Below, piece after piece: positions 1-9,015 of a stretch of 64,000 bases of DNA (positions are counted from its first letter, which is position 1; each line of letters opens with the position of its first letter). Origin of the DNA: Bacteroidota bacterium (GTDB lineage: Bacteria > Bacteroidota > Bacteroidia > Cytophagales > Cytophagaceae). The notes below the pieces were generated by a model. That model saw only the letters and a program-made list of their open reading frames with translations, searched no databases and had not been told where the DNA came from. Where the stretch lies: the NCBI GenBank assembly GCA_023458555.1, contig JAEWYS010000008.1:124001-188000 (forward strand), in the 5' to 3' direction. The translations under genes and the position numbers were made by a program.

Positions 1-155
1 CTTTCCAAACCCGAAGAAAAACCTTGCGAAATGCACTAAAACCGCTTAATCTGCCTCCCGATTTTATGAGCCAGTCACTCTTTGATAAAAGAGCCGAGCA
101 GCTTTCGGTCGAAGAGTTTATTCAATTAACGAAAGATATAGAGTCCTTTAGCTAG
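1..155 (+). CDS. ksgA: 16S rRNA dimethyladenosine transferase, C-terminal end (partial)
   Basis: Only the last 50 codons are in the window; the gene begins upstream. The visible tail carries the basic motif RRKTLRNAL, followed by a short helical end, which matches the C-terminal domain of KsgA/RsmA. That enzyme uses S-adenosylmethionine to dimethylate two adjacent adenines in the 3' hairpin of 16S rRNA late in 30S assembly. The SAM-binding and catalytic parts are not visible, so the call rests on the tail motif and on the neighbour: ksgA followed by mgtE is a common pair in this group. The stop codon lies 3 bases before the mgtE start, so the two are probably co-transcribed. Confidence 0.75.
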   Translation, partial: FQTRRKTLRNALKPLNLPPDFMSQSLFDKRAEQLSVEEFIQLTKDIESFS

Positions 156-158
156 AAG

Positions 159-1511
159 ATGCCATTTGAATTAACATATGAACTGATTCAGGCGCTGAAA
201 GATGCTATTCAGACCAATGATGCAGCTCTTATAAAAAAGGAATCTGATGATTTGCATGCAGCGGACTTATCCGAGATATTTCACAGGCTGGAACCTGAAG
301 AATCCATTGTGGTTCTGAAGCTTCTTACAACAGAACAGGGTGCCGAAGTCCTGATGCATCTTGATCAGGATTACAGAAAACGGTTTCTGAAAGAACTGAG
401 TACGGAAGAAATAGCATGTTATCTTAATATTATTGATTCTGATGACGGAGTGGATATCCTCAATCAGCTCGGTGTAAAGAGACGGGAAGAAGTGCTGCTG
501 TTGATTACCAATCAGGAAAAAGCCTCATATATAGTTGATCTTTTGCACTATGAGCCGGATTGTGCCGGTGGGCTCATGGCAAAAGAGCTTGTAAAAGCAA
601 ATATTAACTGGACTATCAATCAGTGTATTGATGAGGTTCGCCGCCAATCCAGGGTAGTTGAAAAAATTTACTCCATATATGTAGTAGATAATAATGACCG
701 TTTGCTGGGAGTTGTGGCATTGCCCAGTCTCCTGCTTTCGGATGGCAATATGCTTGTTGCGGATGTCTATCATCCGGACATTATTCTTGTGGAAACTTAC
801 AGGGAAGCTGATGAAGTTGCAAGAATTATGCAAAAGTACGATCTTGAAAGTATTCCGGTAGTGAATGTACAGGGAAAGCTGGCCGGTAGAATTACAATTG
901 ATGACGTAATCGATGTAATTACCGAAATGGCAGAGCTTGAACGCCAGATGATGGCTGGTATATCTGAAAGTATAGAAGAAGATGCCAGTATCTGGGCTCT
1001 TTCCAAGTCAAGGCTGCCATGGCTCATAGTAGGTATGACCGGGGGGATGCTGGGGGCGTGGTTTATGGGGCTGTTTGAAGAAAATATCAAAATGATACCG
1101 GCCATGGCTTTTTTTATACCGCTGATTACGGCAACCGGCGGTAACGTCGGTATTCAGTCATCCTCGATAGTAGTACAGTCACTGGCAGGAAGAGAAGATC
1201 TTGATGCCTTCAATCTTGGCAGAATGCTCAAGGGACTTCTGGTTGCATTACTTAACGGACTGGCCATATCGCTTTTGGTATTTACCTTCAATGCTATTGT
1301 CGGGCAGGATATGCGGCTGGCCTTTGTTGTGTCACTTGCTTTATTAAGTGTAGTGCTTATCGCTTCTTTTTTCGGAACTGTAACTCCGCTGGTACTGGAC
1401 AGGATCGGGATAAACCCGGCTCTGGCCTCAGGTCCTTTTATTACCACAACCAATGATTTGATTGGTCTGGCAATATATTTTATAGTAGCTCATTCTTTAC
1501 TGAATTTCTGA
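159..1511 (+). CDS. mgtE: Magnesium transporter MgtE
   Basis: The 450-residue protein has the full MgtE layout: an acidic helical N domain (about residues 1-130), a pair of CBS domains (about 135-260), a linking helix and a membrane domain of about five helices starting near residue 285. The membrane part has the family motif GGNVGIQSS near residue 327, at the ion path. MgtE is a homodimeric Mg2+ channel of the inner membrane, whose cytoplasmic N and CBS domains close the pore when internal Mg2+ is high. Length is normal. It sits 3 bases after ksgA and 1 base before the dehydrogenase gene, so the three probably form one transcript. No Mg2+ riboswitch can precede it in such a gap. Confidence 0.93.
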   Translation: MPFELTYELIQALKDAIQTNDAALIKKESDDLHAADLSEIFHRLEPEESIVVLKLLTTEQGAEVLMHLDQDYRKRFLKELSTEEIACYLNIIDSDDGVDILNQLGVKRREEVLLLITNQEKASYIVDLLHYEPDCAGGLMAKELVKANINWTINQCIDEVRRQSRVVEKIYSIYVVDNNDRLLGVVALPSLLLSDGNMLVADVYHPDIILVETYREADEVARIMQKYDLESIPVVNVQGKLAGRITIDDVIDVITEMAELERQMMAGISESIEEDASIWALSKSRLPWLIVGMTGGMLGAWFMGLFEENIKMIPAMAFFIPLITATGGNVGIQSSSIVVQSLAGREDLDAFNLGRMLKGLLVALLNGLAISLLVFTFNAIVGQDMRLAFVVSLALLSVVLIASFFGTVTPLVLDRIGINPALASGPFITTTNDLIGLAIYFIVAHSLLNF

Positions 1512-1512
1512 T

Positions 1513-2448
1513 ATGCTGAATAAGTGTCTGATTGTGGATGAGATGCATCCGTCTATTATCGCTCTTCTTGCTTCCTGTGGTCTTGAAGCGGATTACCAGC
1601 CCGGTATTCGACGAAGTGAAGTTCTGGAAATTATTCACAAATATGCAGGGTTACTGGTTCGCAGTAAGCTGAAAATCGATCGGGAATTGCTGGAAAATGC
1701 CTCAAGGCTTGTTTTTATCGGAAGGGCAGGGGCCGGTGTAGATCTTATCGATGTTGAGGAAGTTGAAAAAAGAAACATACGCCTTTTCAACGCTCCGGAA
1801 GGCAACAGGGACGCTTTGGCCGAACATGCGGTTGGAATGCTTTTTGCTTTGTTGAATAAAATAATCTCAGCTGACAAAGAAGTGCGCAGCGGTCTGTGGC
1901 AAAGGGAAGCAAACAGAGGGGGGGAACTATATAAGAAAACAATCGCGCTGATCGGATATGGTTATATGGGAAGAGCCTTTGCAAGGCGTCTTTCTGCATT
2001 TGGCTGTACCATATTGGTGTATGACAAGGAACCTGTTCAGACAGAACCCGGAATCATGCTGACAGACATGGAGACGATCTGTAAAGAGGCAGATGTGGTT
2101 AGTTTTCACGTACCCCTGACTGATGAAACACGCTTCATGGCCGATTTTGCATATTTTAACCGGTTTAAGAAAAATATCTGGGTGGTGAATACAGCCAGAG
2201 GCGAAATCTTGAAGTTAAGCGATCTGATCAGTCATCTTAAATCCGGAAAAATTCGGGGAGCGGCTCTGGACGTTCTGGAAAATGAAAAATTCAATACGTT
2301 CACTCCGGAACAGCATAAAGATTTTGACGAGCTGATTCGTTTTGAGAATGTGGTTCTGACCCCTCATGTAGGAGGATGGTCTTATGAATCTTATGTAAGA
2401 ATTAATGAAGTTTTGATAGAAAAAATTCGGAATTCCGGCCTTTTTTAG
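1513..2448 (+). CDS. D-2-hydroxyacid dehydrogenase (SerA-like, short form)
   Basis: This 311-residue NAD-dependent dehydrogenase of the phosphoglycerate dehydrogenase family has a Rossmann motif GYGYMG near residue 147, the NTARGE substrate-binding arginine near 228, a glutamate near 255 and the catalytic histidine in TPHVGG near 284. It lacks the C-terminal ACT domain of long SerA proteins, so serine feedback through ACT is not expected. The likely reaction is oxidation of 3-phosphoglycerate, the first step of serine synthesis, but the family also reduces other 2-keto acids and motifs alone do not fix the substrate. Its ATG lies one base after the mgtE stop, suggesting coupled translation. 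Confidence 0.8.
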   Translation: MLNKCLIVDEMHPSIIALLASCGLEADYQPGIRRSEVLEIIHKYAGLLVRSKLKIDRELLENASRLVFIGRAGAGVDLIDVEEVEKRNIRLFNAPEGNRDALAEHAVGMLFALLNKIISADKEVRSGLWQREANRGGELYKKTIALIGYGYMGRAFARRLSAFGCTILVYDKEPVQTEPGIMLTDMETICKEADVVSFHVPLTDETRFMADFAYFNRFKKNIWVVNTARGEILKLSDLISHLKSGKIRGAALDVLENEKFNTFTPEQHKDFDELIRFENVVLTPHVGGWSYESYVRINEVLIEKIRNSGLF

Positions 2449-2470
2449 CAGAGCAAGCGGTCTTCTGATT

Positions 2471-2501
2471 TTGTTTTTTGGAATAAATTGTCGTAATTTT
2501 G
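2471..2501 (+). promoter_or_regulatory. Bacteroidota-type promoter, greA
   Basis: A TTG at 2471-2473 is separated by 20 bases from TAATTTTG at 2494-2501, an exact match to the Bacteroidota -7 consensus TAnnTTTG. Transcription would begin near 2508, about 60 bases before the greA start. A terminator-like hairpin follows almost at once (2510-2538), so this promoter may be attenuated. Confidence 0.5.
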
Positions 2502-2509
2502 ATGAAATT

Positions 2510-2538
2510 AAAACGGTCAAAATGAGCCGTTTTTTTTA
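2510..2538 (+). terminator. Hairpin with T-run between serA-like gene and greA
   Basis: AAAACGG (2510-2516) pairs with CCGTTTT (2527-2533), followed by a run of T. It can end the ksgA-mgtE-dehydrogenase transcript. Because it lies downstream of the best -7 box for greA, it could also act as an attenuator in the greA leader. Confidence 0.55.
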
Positions 2539-2566
2539 TTGTTTATATGTTAAAATTGGGAAAAGT

Positions 2567-3043
2567 ATGAGTAAGGTAACTTATTACACCGAAGAAGGGT
2601 TGAGAAAACTGAAAGATGAATTAAACTTTCTCAAAACCAAAGGCAGATCTGATATAGCCAGGCAGATTGCCGAAGCAAGGGACAAAGGCGACCTAAGTGA
2701 AAATGCCGAATACGATGCAGCCAAAGATGCTCAGGGGCTTCTTGAGCTAAAGATATCCAAGCTTGAAGAAGTTGTTTCTAATGCCCGCGTAATTGATGAA
2801 AGCACAATTGATACAACCAAGGCATCCATTCTTACTACAGTAAAAATCAAAAACAAAAAGAATGGAGCTGTATTGAAATATACACTTGTTGCTGAAGAAG
2901 AAGCCGATCTTAAAGCAGGAAAAATTTCCGTTAAGTCGCCAATAGGAGCAGGTCTGCTGGGTAAGCAGAAAGGAGATGTCGTTGAAATCACCGTACCTGC
3001 CGGGAAAATGGAATTTCAGATTGAAGATATAACCCTGGAATAA
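2567..3043 (+). CDS. greA: Transcription elongation factor GreA
   Basis: The protein starts MSKVTYYTEEGLRKLKDEL and is 158 residues, the normal GreA length, so the ATG at 2567 is chosen over an upstream in-frame start at 2471. The N-terminal coiled coil carries GDLSENAEYDAAK, the GreA hallmark with the acidic tip that enters the RNA polymerase secondary channel. The C-terminal FKBP-like domain has SPIGAGLLGKQKGD. GreA stimulates cleavage of backtracked RNA and restarts stalled polymerase. The HIT gene follows after 16 bases, so the two are probably co-transcribed. Confidence 0.96.
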   Translation: MSKVTYYTEEGLRKLKDELNFLKTKGRSDIARQIAEARDKGDLSENAEYDAAKDAQGLLELKISKLEEVVSNARVIDESTIDTTKASILTTVKIKNKKNGAVLKYTLVAEEEADLKAGKISVKSPIGAGLLGKQKGDVVEITVPAGKMEFQIEDITLE

Positions 3044-3059
3044 TAATCAGTTTTACATC

Positions 3060-3458
3060 ATGGCATCCATTTTTACAAAGATCATTAACCGGGAAATACC
3101 CGGATACATAGTTGCAGAGGACGATGAATATAGTGCGTTTCTGGATATAAGCCCTATTGCCCCTGGTCATACCCTTGTTGTTCCTAAAAAAGAAATTGAT
3201 TATATCTTTTCTCTGGAGGACAACCATTTGTCAGGACTCATGATTTTTGCCAGAAAAGTAGCGCTGGCGCTTGAAAAAGCTGTTCCATGCAAACGTATCG
3301 GAATTGCAGTAATTGGTCTTGAAGTTCCTCATGCACACGTACATCTGGTGCCTTTAAATTCTGTGGGAGATATAAACTTTAGTAAGCCGAAGTTGTCGAT
3401 ACCAGCAGAAGTCATGGAAAAACTGGCTCAAGGCATAAAAGAAAAATTTACTAATTAA
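3060..3458 (+). CDS. HIT family nucleotide hydrolase/transferase
   Basis: This 132-residue protein has the histidine triad HAHVHLVP near residues 94-101, and the typical N-terminal block from FTKIINREIPGYIV to SPIAPGHTLVVPK. HIT proteins of the HINT branch hydrolyse nucleoside phosphoramidates or related conjugates, using the central triad histidine as nucleophile. The physiological substrate cannot be read from sequence. It follows greA by 16 bases, a frequent pairing in Bacteroidota, and is ended by a strong hairpin at 3484. Confidence 0.9.
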   Translation: MASIFTKIINREIPGYIVAEDDEYSAFLDISPIAPGHTLVVPKKEIDYIFSLEDNHLSGLMIFARKVALALEKAVPCKRIGIAVIGLEVPHAHVHLVPLNSVGDINFSKPKLSIPAEVMEKLAQGIKEKFTN

Positions 3459-3483
3459 TTTCAGTATCGTCTGACTTGATAAT

Positions 3484-3523
3484 CCGGAACTTTCTACCAG
3501 AGCAGGTTCCGGGTTTTATTTTT
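3484..3523 (+). terminator. Rho-independent terminator after greA-HIT
   Basis: CCGGAAC (3484-3490) pairs with GTTCCGG (3506-3512), followed by a T-rich tract to 3523. The T-tract overlaps the last codons of the convergent GH8 gene. Confidence 0.75.
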
Positions 3524-4943
3524 TATGCAGACGAACAACTTGCATTTTACCGGCATAGGTTATCTGCATCAGATATATCCCACTCGATAAGCCACCACCT
3601 ATCGTCTGGTTTGGAGAGTTTATTTCTGAAGATTCATAAACAATCCCTTGTTCATCCATGATTTCATACGCTAAAGGATACATATCTTTTTCAATCGATG
3701 ACAGATTAAGCGCTGTCTGACCAGAAAAGGGATTGGGTGCAATTAGTTGACTATTAATACTATGATCTGATTCCGGCAGCAGAGCTTCTGAACGATAGGT
3801 TGAAGGTTCTACAGGCTGCGTGAAAAGCCCGGTTAGCAAAAACAGGCTAAGTGTCTTTACAGACTGACTATAAAAAGAATGATCATCATCTGTTGCAATA
3901 AGATCCGAATATATCGCATCAAGATACATGGGATTATAGCCTGTCATTGCAGCACAGGCAAATGGACCGACAAAAGAGCTGTTGTGATAGCTGCCTGTTG
4001 CCGTGCCCTCCTGAGTATAACCGTCAACGATATTTTCAGCTCCGCCAAGACGTGTAAGTACAAAATCATTACAGCGGTTCAGATAGTTTCTGGCCTGCAG
4101 ATTACCGGTCCATAAGTAGTCGAGAGCAATCTTAAGCGGCACCCTGGCAGCATCATAACAATATGTTTTGCCACCGAAAGACGCATTATTGCCAGCGGCA
4201 ATGTTTTGTCCGCTGATATCTGTCCGGTCTGATATCAGCCCGCCGCAGGCATTGTTGCGTGTCAGATTTTCACTGATAATATGATAACAATTGTCAGCAA
4301 TCTTGTTCCAGAAATCAGAATCTTCGCTAAACTCCCCGAAAACTCTGAAATGAGCAGGCGAGAAATAGGCAGTATTCATTCCAGTTTCTGAAGCAGGCTG
4401 ATCAGTTCCTCTTATAGTATAGCTTGCACTATCTATTTCAAATTTCCTGATTGCGTTCAAAAGACGAGTAGCTGCAGTATGATATTCAGAAGCTTTGTCC
4501 GGCCATTGTTTTATGGCAGCTATCAGCGCCAGACAGGCGTCAAAATCAGCGCCGGACAATGCATTGTAAGAAACGATACCACCGCTGGCATCTGTTTTGG
4601 CATGCATCAGACCGTGCGCATTACTATGCGCATTGTAGTAGTTCCATAAACCGTCAAAAACCTGCTGGTCGCTTGCATAAACAGCCAGAAGCATGCCCCA
4701 GCCGATTCCTTCAGAGGTTGTTTGTTCCGGATTGACCCATTTCACCCGGGCAAATGCCCCAGCCTGAACTATAAAATTCTTTTTCCAGAGATCATAATTT
4801 GCAAGCGCTTCCTCTGGAGCAGCGGTAGCAGGCATTGTACCATAGAAATAAGAAGTAGTATTATCTGAGCTTTTTTTAGCATCACCGTAACTCCGATGGG
4901 AGAATGTGACGCAAATGCTGATAAACAAAAGCGCTCGTATCAT
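3516..4943 (-). CDS. Secreted glycoside hydrolase family 8 enzyme with T9SS sorting domain
   Basis: The 475-residue protein begins with a signal peptide (MIRALLFISICVTF). From about residue 35 to 370 it matches GH8 (endoglucanase/xylanase/chitosanase): TSEGIGWGM holds the likely catalytic acid E78, and SGADFDACLAL near 130-140 holds conserved aspartates. The last 80 residues, from IAPNPFSGQTALN to a basic C-terminus (GIYLMQITYAGK), form a type A T9SS sorting domain, so the enzyme should cross the outer membrane and be surface-anchored or released. GH8 acts with inversion on beta-1,4 glucans, xylans or chitosan; the substrate is not decided by sequence, although a GH9 cellulase elsewhere in the window favours beta-glucan. 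It is monocistronic. Confidence 0.85.
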   Translation of the reverse strand: MIRALLFISICVTFSHRSYGDAKKSSDNTTSYFYGTMPATAAPEEALANYDLWKKNFIVQAGAFARVKWVNPEQTTSEGIGWGMLLAVYASDQQVFDGLWNYYNAHSNAHGLMHAKTDASGGIVSYNALSGADFDACLALIAAIKQWPDKASEYHTAATRLLNAIRKFEIDSASYTIRGTDQPASETGMNTAYFSPAHFRVFGEFSEDSDFWNKIADNCYHIISENLTRNNACGGLISDRTDISGQNIAAGNNASFGGKTYCYDAARVPLKIALDYLWTGNLQARNYLNRCNDFVLTRLGGAENIVDGYTQEGTATGSYHNSSFVGPFACAAMTGYNPMYLDAIYSDLIATDDDHSFYSQSVKTLSLFLLTGLFTQPVEPSTYRSEALLPESDHSINSQLIAPNPFSGQTALNLSSIEKDMYPLAYEIMDEQGIVYESSEINSPNQTIGGGLSSGIYLMQITYAGKMQVVRLHKK

Positions 4944-5104
4944 AAAGCTAAAAATTTCTTATACGTTCAACCGGCCTGTTTTGCCAATGTTATTAAAATA
5001 GGAAAAAAGAAATAATTAGTTTGACTTTACGAAGCAGATAGATAAAAGTTGCAAAAAACGGATAAATCTTAAATATGACTGATATGAATAAATATCCTGT
5101 ACAC

Positions 5105-5878
5105 TCATATTCTCAGATTAAAATGTTGTTTGGGTGCATTCTTTCTGAAAAAAACGATTCCAAAATGAAACAAATCGATTGAAATAGTAATCTCTTCTCT
5201 TGCAATAATAGTATCCCAGGCTTTTTTCATATCCGGTGACCAGTAGATGTCATCAAAAATCATGATACTGTTTTCATGCATATAGGGCAACAGTATCTCA
5301 AAATATTCCAGGGTTGGCTTGTATTGGTGATTGGCATCGAGAAAGGCCAGATCGATTTGTGAGACCGTCTGGATCACGGAAGGAAGAGTCTTTGCAATAT
5401 CACCAGCATATACCCTGGTATTGTTAATATTTAACCTTTTATGCATGCGTAAGGCATAAGCAGCAAGATTCGGACACCCCTCCAGACTGAATACAGTACT
5501 TTGTGTATTGGCAGAGGCCAGATAAGCAGTCGTAAAGCCCAGGGAAGTTCCCAGCTCCAAAATAGTTTTTGCTTTTATAAACCAGGCCAGCCGAAACAGA
5601 ATTTGTGCTTTTGAAGCATCGGTTACGCTCCGGGAAACTATGTCAGCGATATGGCGCTGCCGGTCTTTTCCGGTGCCAAAATCGGTTACAGCTATGGTTG
5701 TTTTATCTTTTAGCGCCCTGTTTCGGAATGATTCAATTTTGGAAAATGCGTAAAACTGTTTATCCGTATGGATTGTCGTGGTATACAGATAAAACAAAAA
5801 CGGTGAGTGAACAGAATGTTCATCACCGGATAGAAGAAAATGTTTGATGTATTGACAGAATCGAAAAAGGGAATTCAC
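5105..5878 (-). CDS. SAM-dependent class I methyltransferase
   Basis: The 257-residue protein has a class I methyltransferase core: motif I ILELGTSLGFTTAYLA near residues 110-125, a following acidic strand end (SLEGCP) and LAFLDANHQYKPTLEYFE as the motif IV region, then IMIFDDIYWSPDM. This resembles the Methyltransf_24 / O-methyltransferase group. The N-terminal 80 residues (FRFCQYIKHFLLSGDEHSVHSPF) are conserved in Bacteroidota homologues. The substrate is unknown. It starts 6 bases after apaG on the same strand, so they form an operon. Confidence 0.8.
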   Translation of the reverse strand: MNSLFRFCQYIKHFLLSGDEHSVHSPFLFYLYTTTIHTDKQFYAFSKIESFRNRALKDKTTIAVTDFGTGKDRQRHIADIVSRSVTDASKAQILFRLAWFIKAKTILELGTSLGFTTAYLASANTQSTVFSLEGCPNLAAYALRMHKRLNINNTRVYAGDIAKTLPSVIQTVSQIDLAFLDANHQYKPTLEYFEILLPYMHENSIMIFDDIYWSPDMKKAWDTIIAREEITISIDLFHFGIVFFRKNAPKQHFNLRI

Positions 5879-5884
5879 AAAAAT

Positions 5885-6271
5885 TTAATTCAGCTTATAA
5901 GGTACAATCATTACAAACTCTGGTATGGTAACCCTGAATTTGCTGCCGTCCACAACTCTTTCCATCAGATAAGTACCTTTCATTTTCCCCATTTCGGTTT
6001 TGAGGTTACAGCCGGATACATATTCATGAAATTCTCCCGGCTCAAGTGTAGGTTGCTGCCCGACGACACCTTCACCTTCTACTTCTCTGACAGCTGCCTG
6101 AGCGTCGTGTATTTTCCAGTGTCTTCTCAAAAGCTGGACGGTATAGTTACTGTTGTTTTCAATTCGGATACGGTAGGTGAAAACAAAATGAGACTGTACC
6201 GGGCTTGAATAGTCGGGTTGATAAGTTGTCTCTACAGAAACTTTAACTCCGTCGGTGACTTGTGTAATCAT
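5885..6271 (-). CDS. apaG: ApaG domain protein
   Basis: This 128-residue protein is a full-length ApaG, a single beta-sandwich domain. Diagnostic blocks are YRIRIENNS, RRHWKIHDAQ, GEGVVGQQPTLEPGE and the tail GTYLMERVVDGSKFRV. ApaG was linked genetically to cobalt/magnesium tolerance in enteric bacteria, but its biochemical role is unsettled. It is first in a two-gene unit with the methyltransferase downstream and is divergent from ung. Confidence 0.9.
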   Translation of the reverse strand: MITQVTDGVKVSVETTYQPDYSSPVQSHFVFTYRIRIENNSNYTVQLLRRHWKIHDAQAAVREVEGEGVVGQQPTLEPGEFHEYVSGCNLKTEMGKMKGTYLMERVVDGSKFRVTIPEFVMIVPYKLN

Positions 6272-6383
6272 GACTGGAAATTTTTGGTTGTGTACTAAAA
6301 TTACAATTAAAATTTGATTTTTTAAATTTATGTTCGAATAATTGCCTTCTCAAAAGTCCTCGAACAATGAACTTTTACAATTT

Positions 6384-7046
6384 ATGACGGTAACTATTAA
6401 TCCGACCTGGCAACCATACTTGCAGGAAGAATTTGACAAGCAGTATTTTTCCAATCTGGTTCATTTCGTAAAAAAAGAAGTCGCCACCCATACGATATAC
6501 CCCCCGGGGAAGTTAATCTTCAATGCCTTTGAAAAGTGTCCTTTTGATAAGGTAAGAGTCGTAATAATAGGGCAGGACCCTTATCACGGCCCAGGACAGG
6601 CAAACGGTTTATGCTTTTCTGTAAATGATGGTATTTCCTTTCCTCCCTCGCTTAAGAATATATTTAAAGAGATAAAAGATGATCTGGGAAAAGAGATTCC
6701 CAAGAGTGGAAATCTGGAACGCTGGGCAGTGCAGGGAGTATTGTTGCTCAATGCTACACTGACTGTCAGGGCAGGGCAGGCGGGCAGCCATCAGAATAAA
6801 GGCTGGGAGGAATTTACCGATGCTGTTATCCGTAAAGTATCGGATGAAAAGTCAGATCTTGTGTTTCTCTTATGGGGAGCATATGCCCAAAAGAAAGAAT
6901 TGTTGATTGATACACACAAACATTATGTTCTGAAATCCGCTCACCCTTCTCCGTTTTCAGCGGACCGGGGTTTCTTTGGAAACAGGCATTTTAGCAAAAC
7001 CAATGAATTTCTTGTGCAAAAGGGACTGGAACCGATTAATTGGTAA
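6384..7046 (+). CDS. ung: Uracil-DNA glycosylase
   Basis: The ATG at 6384 gives 220 residues, the usual family-1 UNG length; a TTG at 6342 would add 14 unconserved residues. The water-activating loop GQDPYHGPGQANGL places the catalytic aspartate at D65, and the second motif HPSPFSADRGFFG carries the catalytic histidine near residue 187. The enzyme removes uracil from DNA as the first step of base-excision repair. It is monocistronic and ends at a strong bidirectional terminator shared with yidC. Confidence 0.95.
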   Translation: MTVTINPTWQPYLQEEFDKQYFSNLVHFVKKEVATHTIYPPGKLIFNAFEKCPFDKVRVVIIGQDPYHGPGQANGLCFSVNDGISFPPSLKNIFKEIKDDLGKEIPKSGNLERWAVQGVLLLNATLTVRAGQAGSHQNKGWEEFTDAVIRKVSDEKSDLVFLLWGAYAQKKELLIDTHKHYVLKSAHPSPFSADRGFFGNRHFSKTNEFLVQKGLEPINW

Positions 7047-7080
7047 AATCTTTACTTTTTGATTCGATAACCAAAAAATA

Positions 7081-7115
7081 AAAAGAGAGGTTATCTGTCG
7101 GACAACCTCTCTTTT
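7081..7115. terminator. Bidirectional terminator between ung and yidC
   Basis: A 12-base perfect inverted repeat (AAAAGAGAGGTT at 7081-7092 and its complement at 7104-7115) has A-runs on the left and T-runs on the right, so it can stop transcription from both convergent genes. The AAGAGAGG core recurs in two other terminators here. Confidence 0.85.
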
Positions 7116-7136
7116 GTGTCATAATCAAAGAAAGAA

Positions 7137-8969
7137 TTATTCCTTACCTTTTTGTTTTTGCTGTTTCAGCATTTCCTCACGGGTCTTCATAGCCTCCTGC
7201 ACACGGTCCATAAACTTGCTTCCTTTTTTTCCGCCACCTGTCGCATGCTTTTTGCGATTTTCTTCCATTGCTACACGAAGCTTGTCTTCATCCACAAAAC
7301 GTTTGATGATGAACTGCTGGCCTATAGTAAGAATATTGGAAATAAAGTAATAGAAACTAAGACCTGCTGGAAAGCTGTTAAGAACAAACATAAATACTAG
7401 GGGCATTATGTACGTAATTGATTTCATAGGCCCGGTTTGCGTGCTCATCTGATTATTGAAATGAGTATATGCAAGGGTAGACAATGTCATTAAAAGTGTA
7501 AAGATACTTACGTGTGCTCCATAGAAAGGAATGGTAAACGGAAGTTTGATCGGAGCATCATACGTGGACAAATCGGGAGCCCATAGGAAAGCTTCCTGAC
7601 GCAACTCGATGGAGTTAGGAAAAAAGCTAAACATGGCTAGCAGCACCGGCATAGATAATAAAACCGGAATACAGCCGCTAAGCGGATTAATACCTACTTT
7701 GGAGTACAAAGCCATCTGCTCGGTCTGTATTTTTTGCATATCATCTCCGTATTTCTCCTTGATTACATCAAGCTCCGGTTTTAATACCTTCATTTTGGCC
7801 ATAGCGATATATGACTTGAATGAAAGAGGAAGGAGAATAAGCTTGATCAGAATACCGAGGATCACAATGATAAATCCATATTTCCATTCCATATGACCAA
7901 ACATATAGTCAAGGAAATTGAATGTCGGAATCACAATAAAACGGTTAAAGGCATTGATTACAGGCCAGCCGAGATTAACATTTTTATGAAAGCCATCAGC
8001 AACAGGCTTCATTGTCTGAAAGTGGTTAGGGCCAAAGAAGTACTTAAACTCGGCTTTGCCTGTTTTAATATCGCCTATAGGAATCAGCAAATCTGTTTTA
8101 AGAACCTTTACGACGGAATCATTTTCCGGTACACTTGATTCTACATAGCCATTTTCGAAGCTTCTTTGCGCAATGATCGCAGAAGTAAAGAATTTTTGCT
8201 TAAGCCCGACCCATTTTACAGGTGTACTGATTGTTTCAGCTTCTTTGCTGCTTGAGGCTTCCGTCAGATTATCAAAACCATCTTCGGAAGTATAAAAATT
8301 AACGGTAGTTCTTTCCCTGTTCATTTTAAGATCAGGTTCGACATTCGGCTGATTGGTAGTCCAGGAAAATTTTACGGCTTCATTTTCAATAATACGATCT
8401 GTTCCTTCCATTGCGAGGTCATAGCCGATGGTATATCCTTTGGGCGGAAAAACATAGCGCTGCGTAATATGCCGGTTTTCATCCAGAGCAATACGATATA
8501 GAACAATGGTGGAATCACCTTTCTTTTCAACGACGGGTGTATAGAAAAGGGTTTTCAGATCAACAATGCCCCGCTCTGTGTTTACTTTTAATGTTGTTAC
8601 AGAATTTTCAGGAGTGATCAGATAAAGCGGTTTCTTGTCCGGTGTAAAGTATTTTTTCAGTAATACTTTACTGATATTACCGCCTTTGCTGCTGAAAGTA
8701 ACCTGTACATCATCGTTTTCAAGAACTGTTAATTCTTCATTGCCTTCTGCAGCTACAGCAAATGCTCCCATGCGTAGCTGAAGAGCTGCTTTTCTGGCAG
8801 AGTCCAGCTCATAGGTGTTAAGTGCATCGGGAGCTTTTTCAGGAGCAGCTACTATTGCAGAGTCTTGAATTCTGGAATCCGAAACAGGTACCTCCGGTTT
8901 GAAAAAATACATGTAGGCAACGAACATTACGGTTATTAATGCCATGCCTATTAACTGATTTCTATCCAT
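7137..8969 (-). CDS. yidC: Membrane protein insertase YidC
   Basis: The 610-residue protein has the Gram-negative YidC layout: an N-terminal membrane anchor (LIGMALITVMFVAYMYFF), a large periplasmic beta domain (about residues 60-335), then the conserved five-helix insertase core from about 345. The core includes the cytoplasmic hairpin (KMKVLKPELDVIKEKYGDD), NPLSGCIPVLLSMPVLLAMF and the final helix motif FPAGLSFYYFISNILT. The basic tail is common in Bacteroidota. YidC inserts inner-membrane proteins with SecYEG or alone. It follows pyrG by 46 bases, a conserved arrangement in this phylum. Confidence 0.96.
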   Translation of the reverse strand: MDRNQLIGMALITVMFVAYMYFFKPEVPVSDSRIQDSAIVAAPEKAPDALNTYELDSARKAALQLRMGAFAVAAEGNEELTVLENDDVQVTFSSKGGNISKVLLKKYFTPDKKPLYLITPENSVTTLKVNTERGIVDLKTLFYTPVVEKKGDSTIVLYRIALDENRHITQRYVFPPKGYTIGYDLAMEGTDRIIENEAVKFSWTTNQPNVEPDLKMNRERTTVNFYTSEDGFDNLTEASSSKEAETISTPVKWVGLKQKFFTSAIIAQRSFENGYVESSVPENDSVVKVLKTDLLIPIGDIKTGKAEFKYFFGPNHFQTMKPVADGFHKNVNLGWPVINAFNRFIVIPTFNFLDYMFGHMEWKYGFIIVILGILIKLILLPLSFKSYIAMAKMKVLKPELDVIKEKYGDDMQKIQTEQMALYSKVGINPLSGCIPVLLSMPVLLAMFSFFPNSIELRQEAFLWAPDLSTYDAPIKLPFTIPFYGAHVSIFTLLMTLSTLAYTHFNNQMSTQTGPMKSITYIMPLVFMFVLNSFPAGLSFYYFISNILTIGQQFIIKRFVDEDKLRVAMEENRKKHATGGGKKGSKFMDRVQEAMKTREEMLKQQKQKGKE

Positions 8970-9015
8970 TTTTACTTACAGTGATTTGCGTAGTTTTTAT
9001 TTGGTAAATAGTGTT

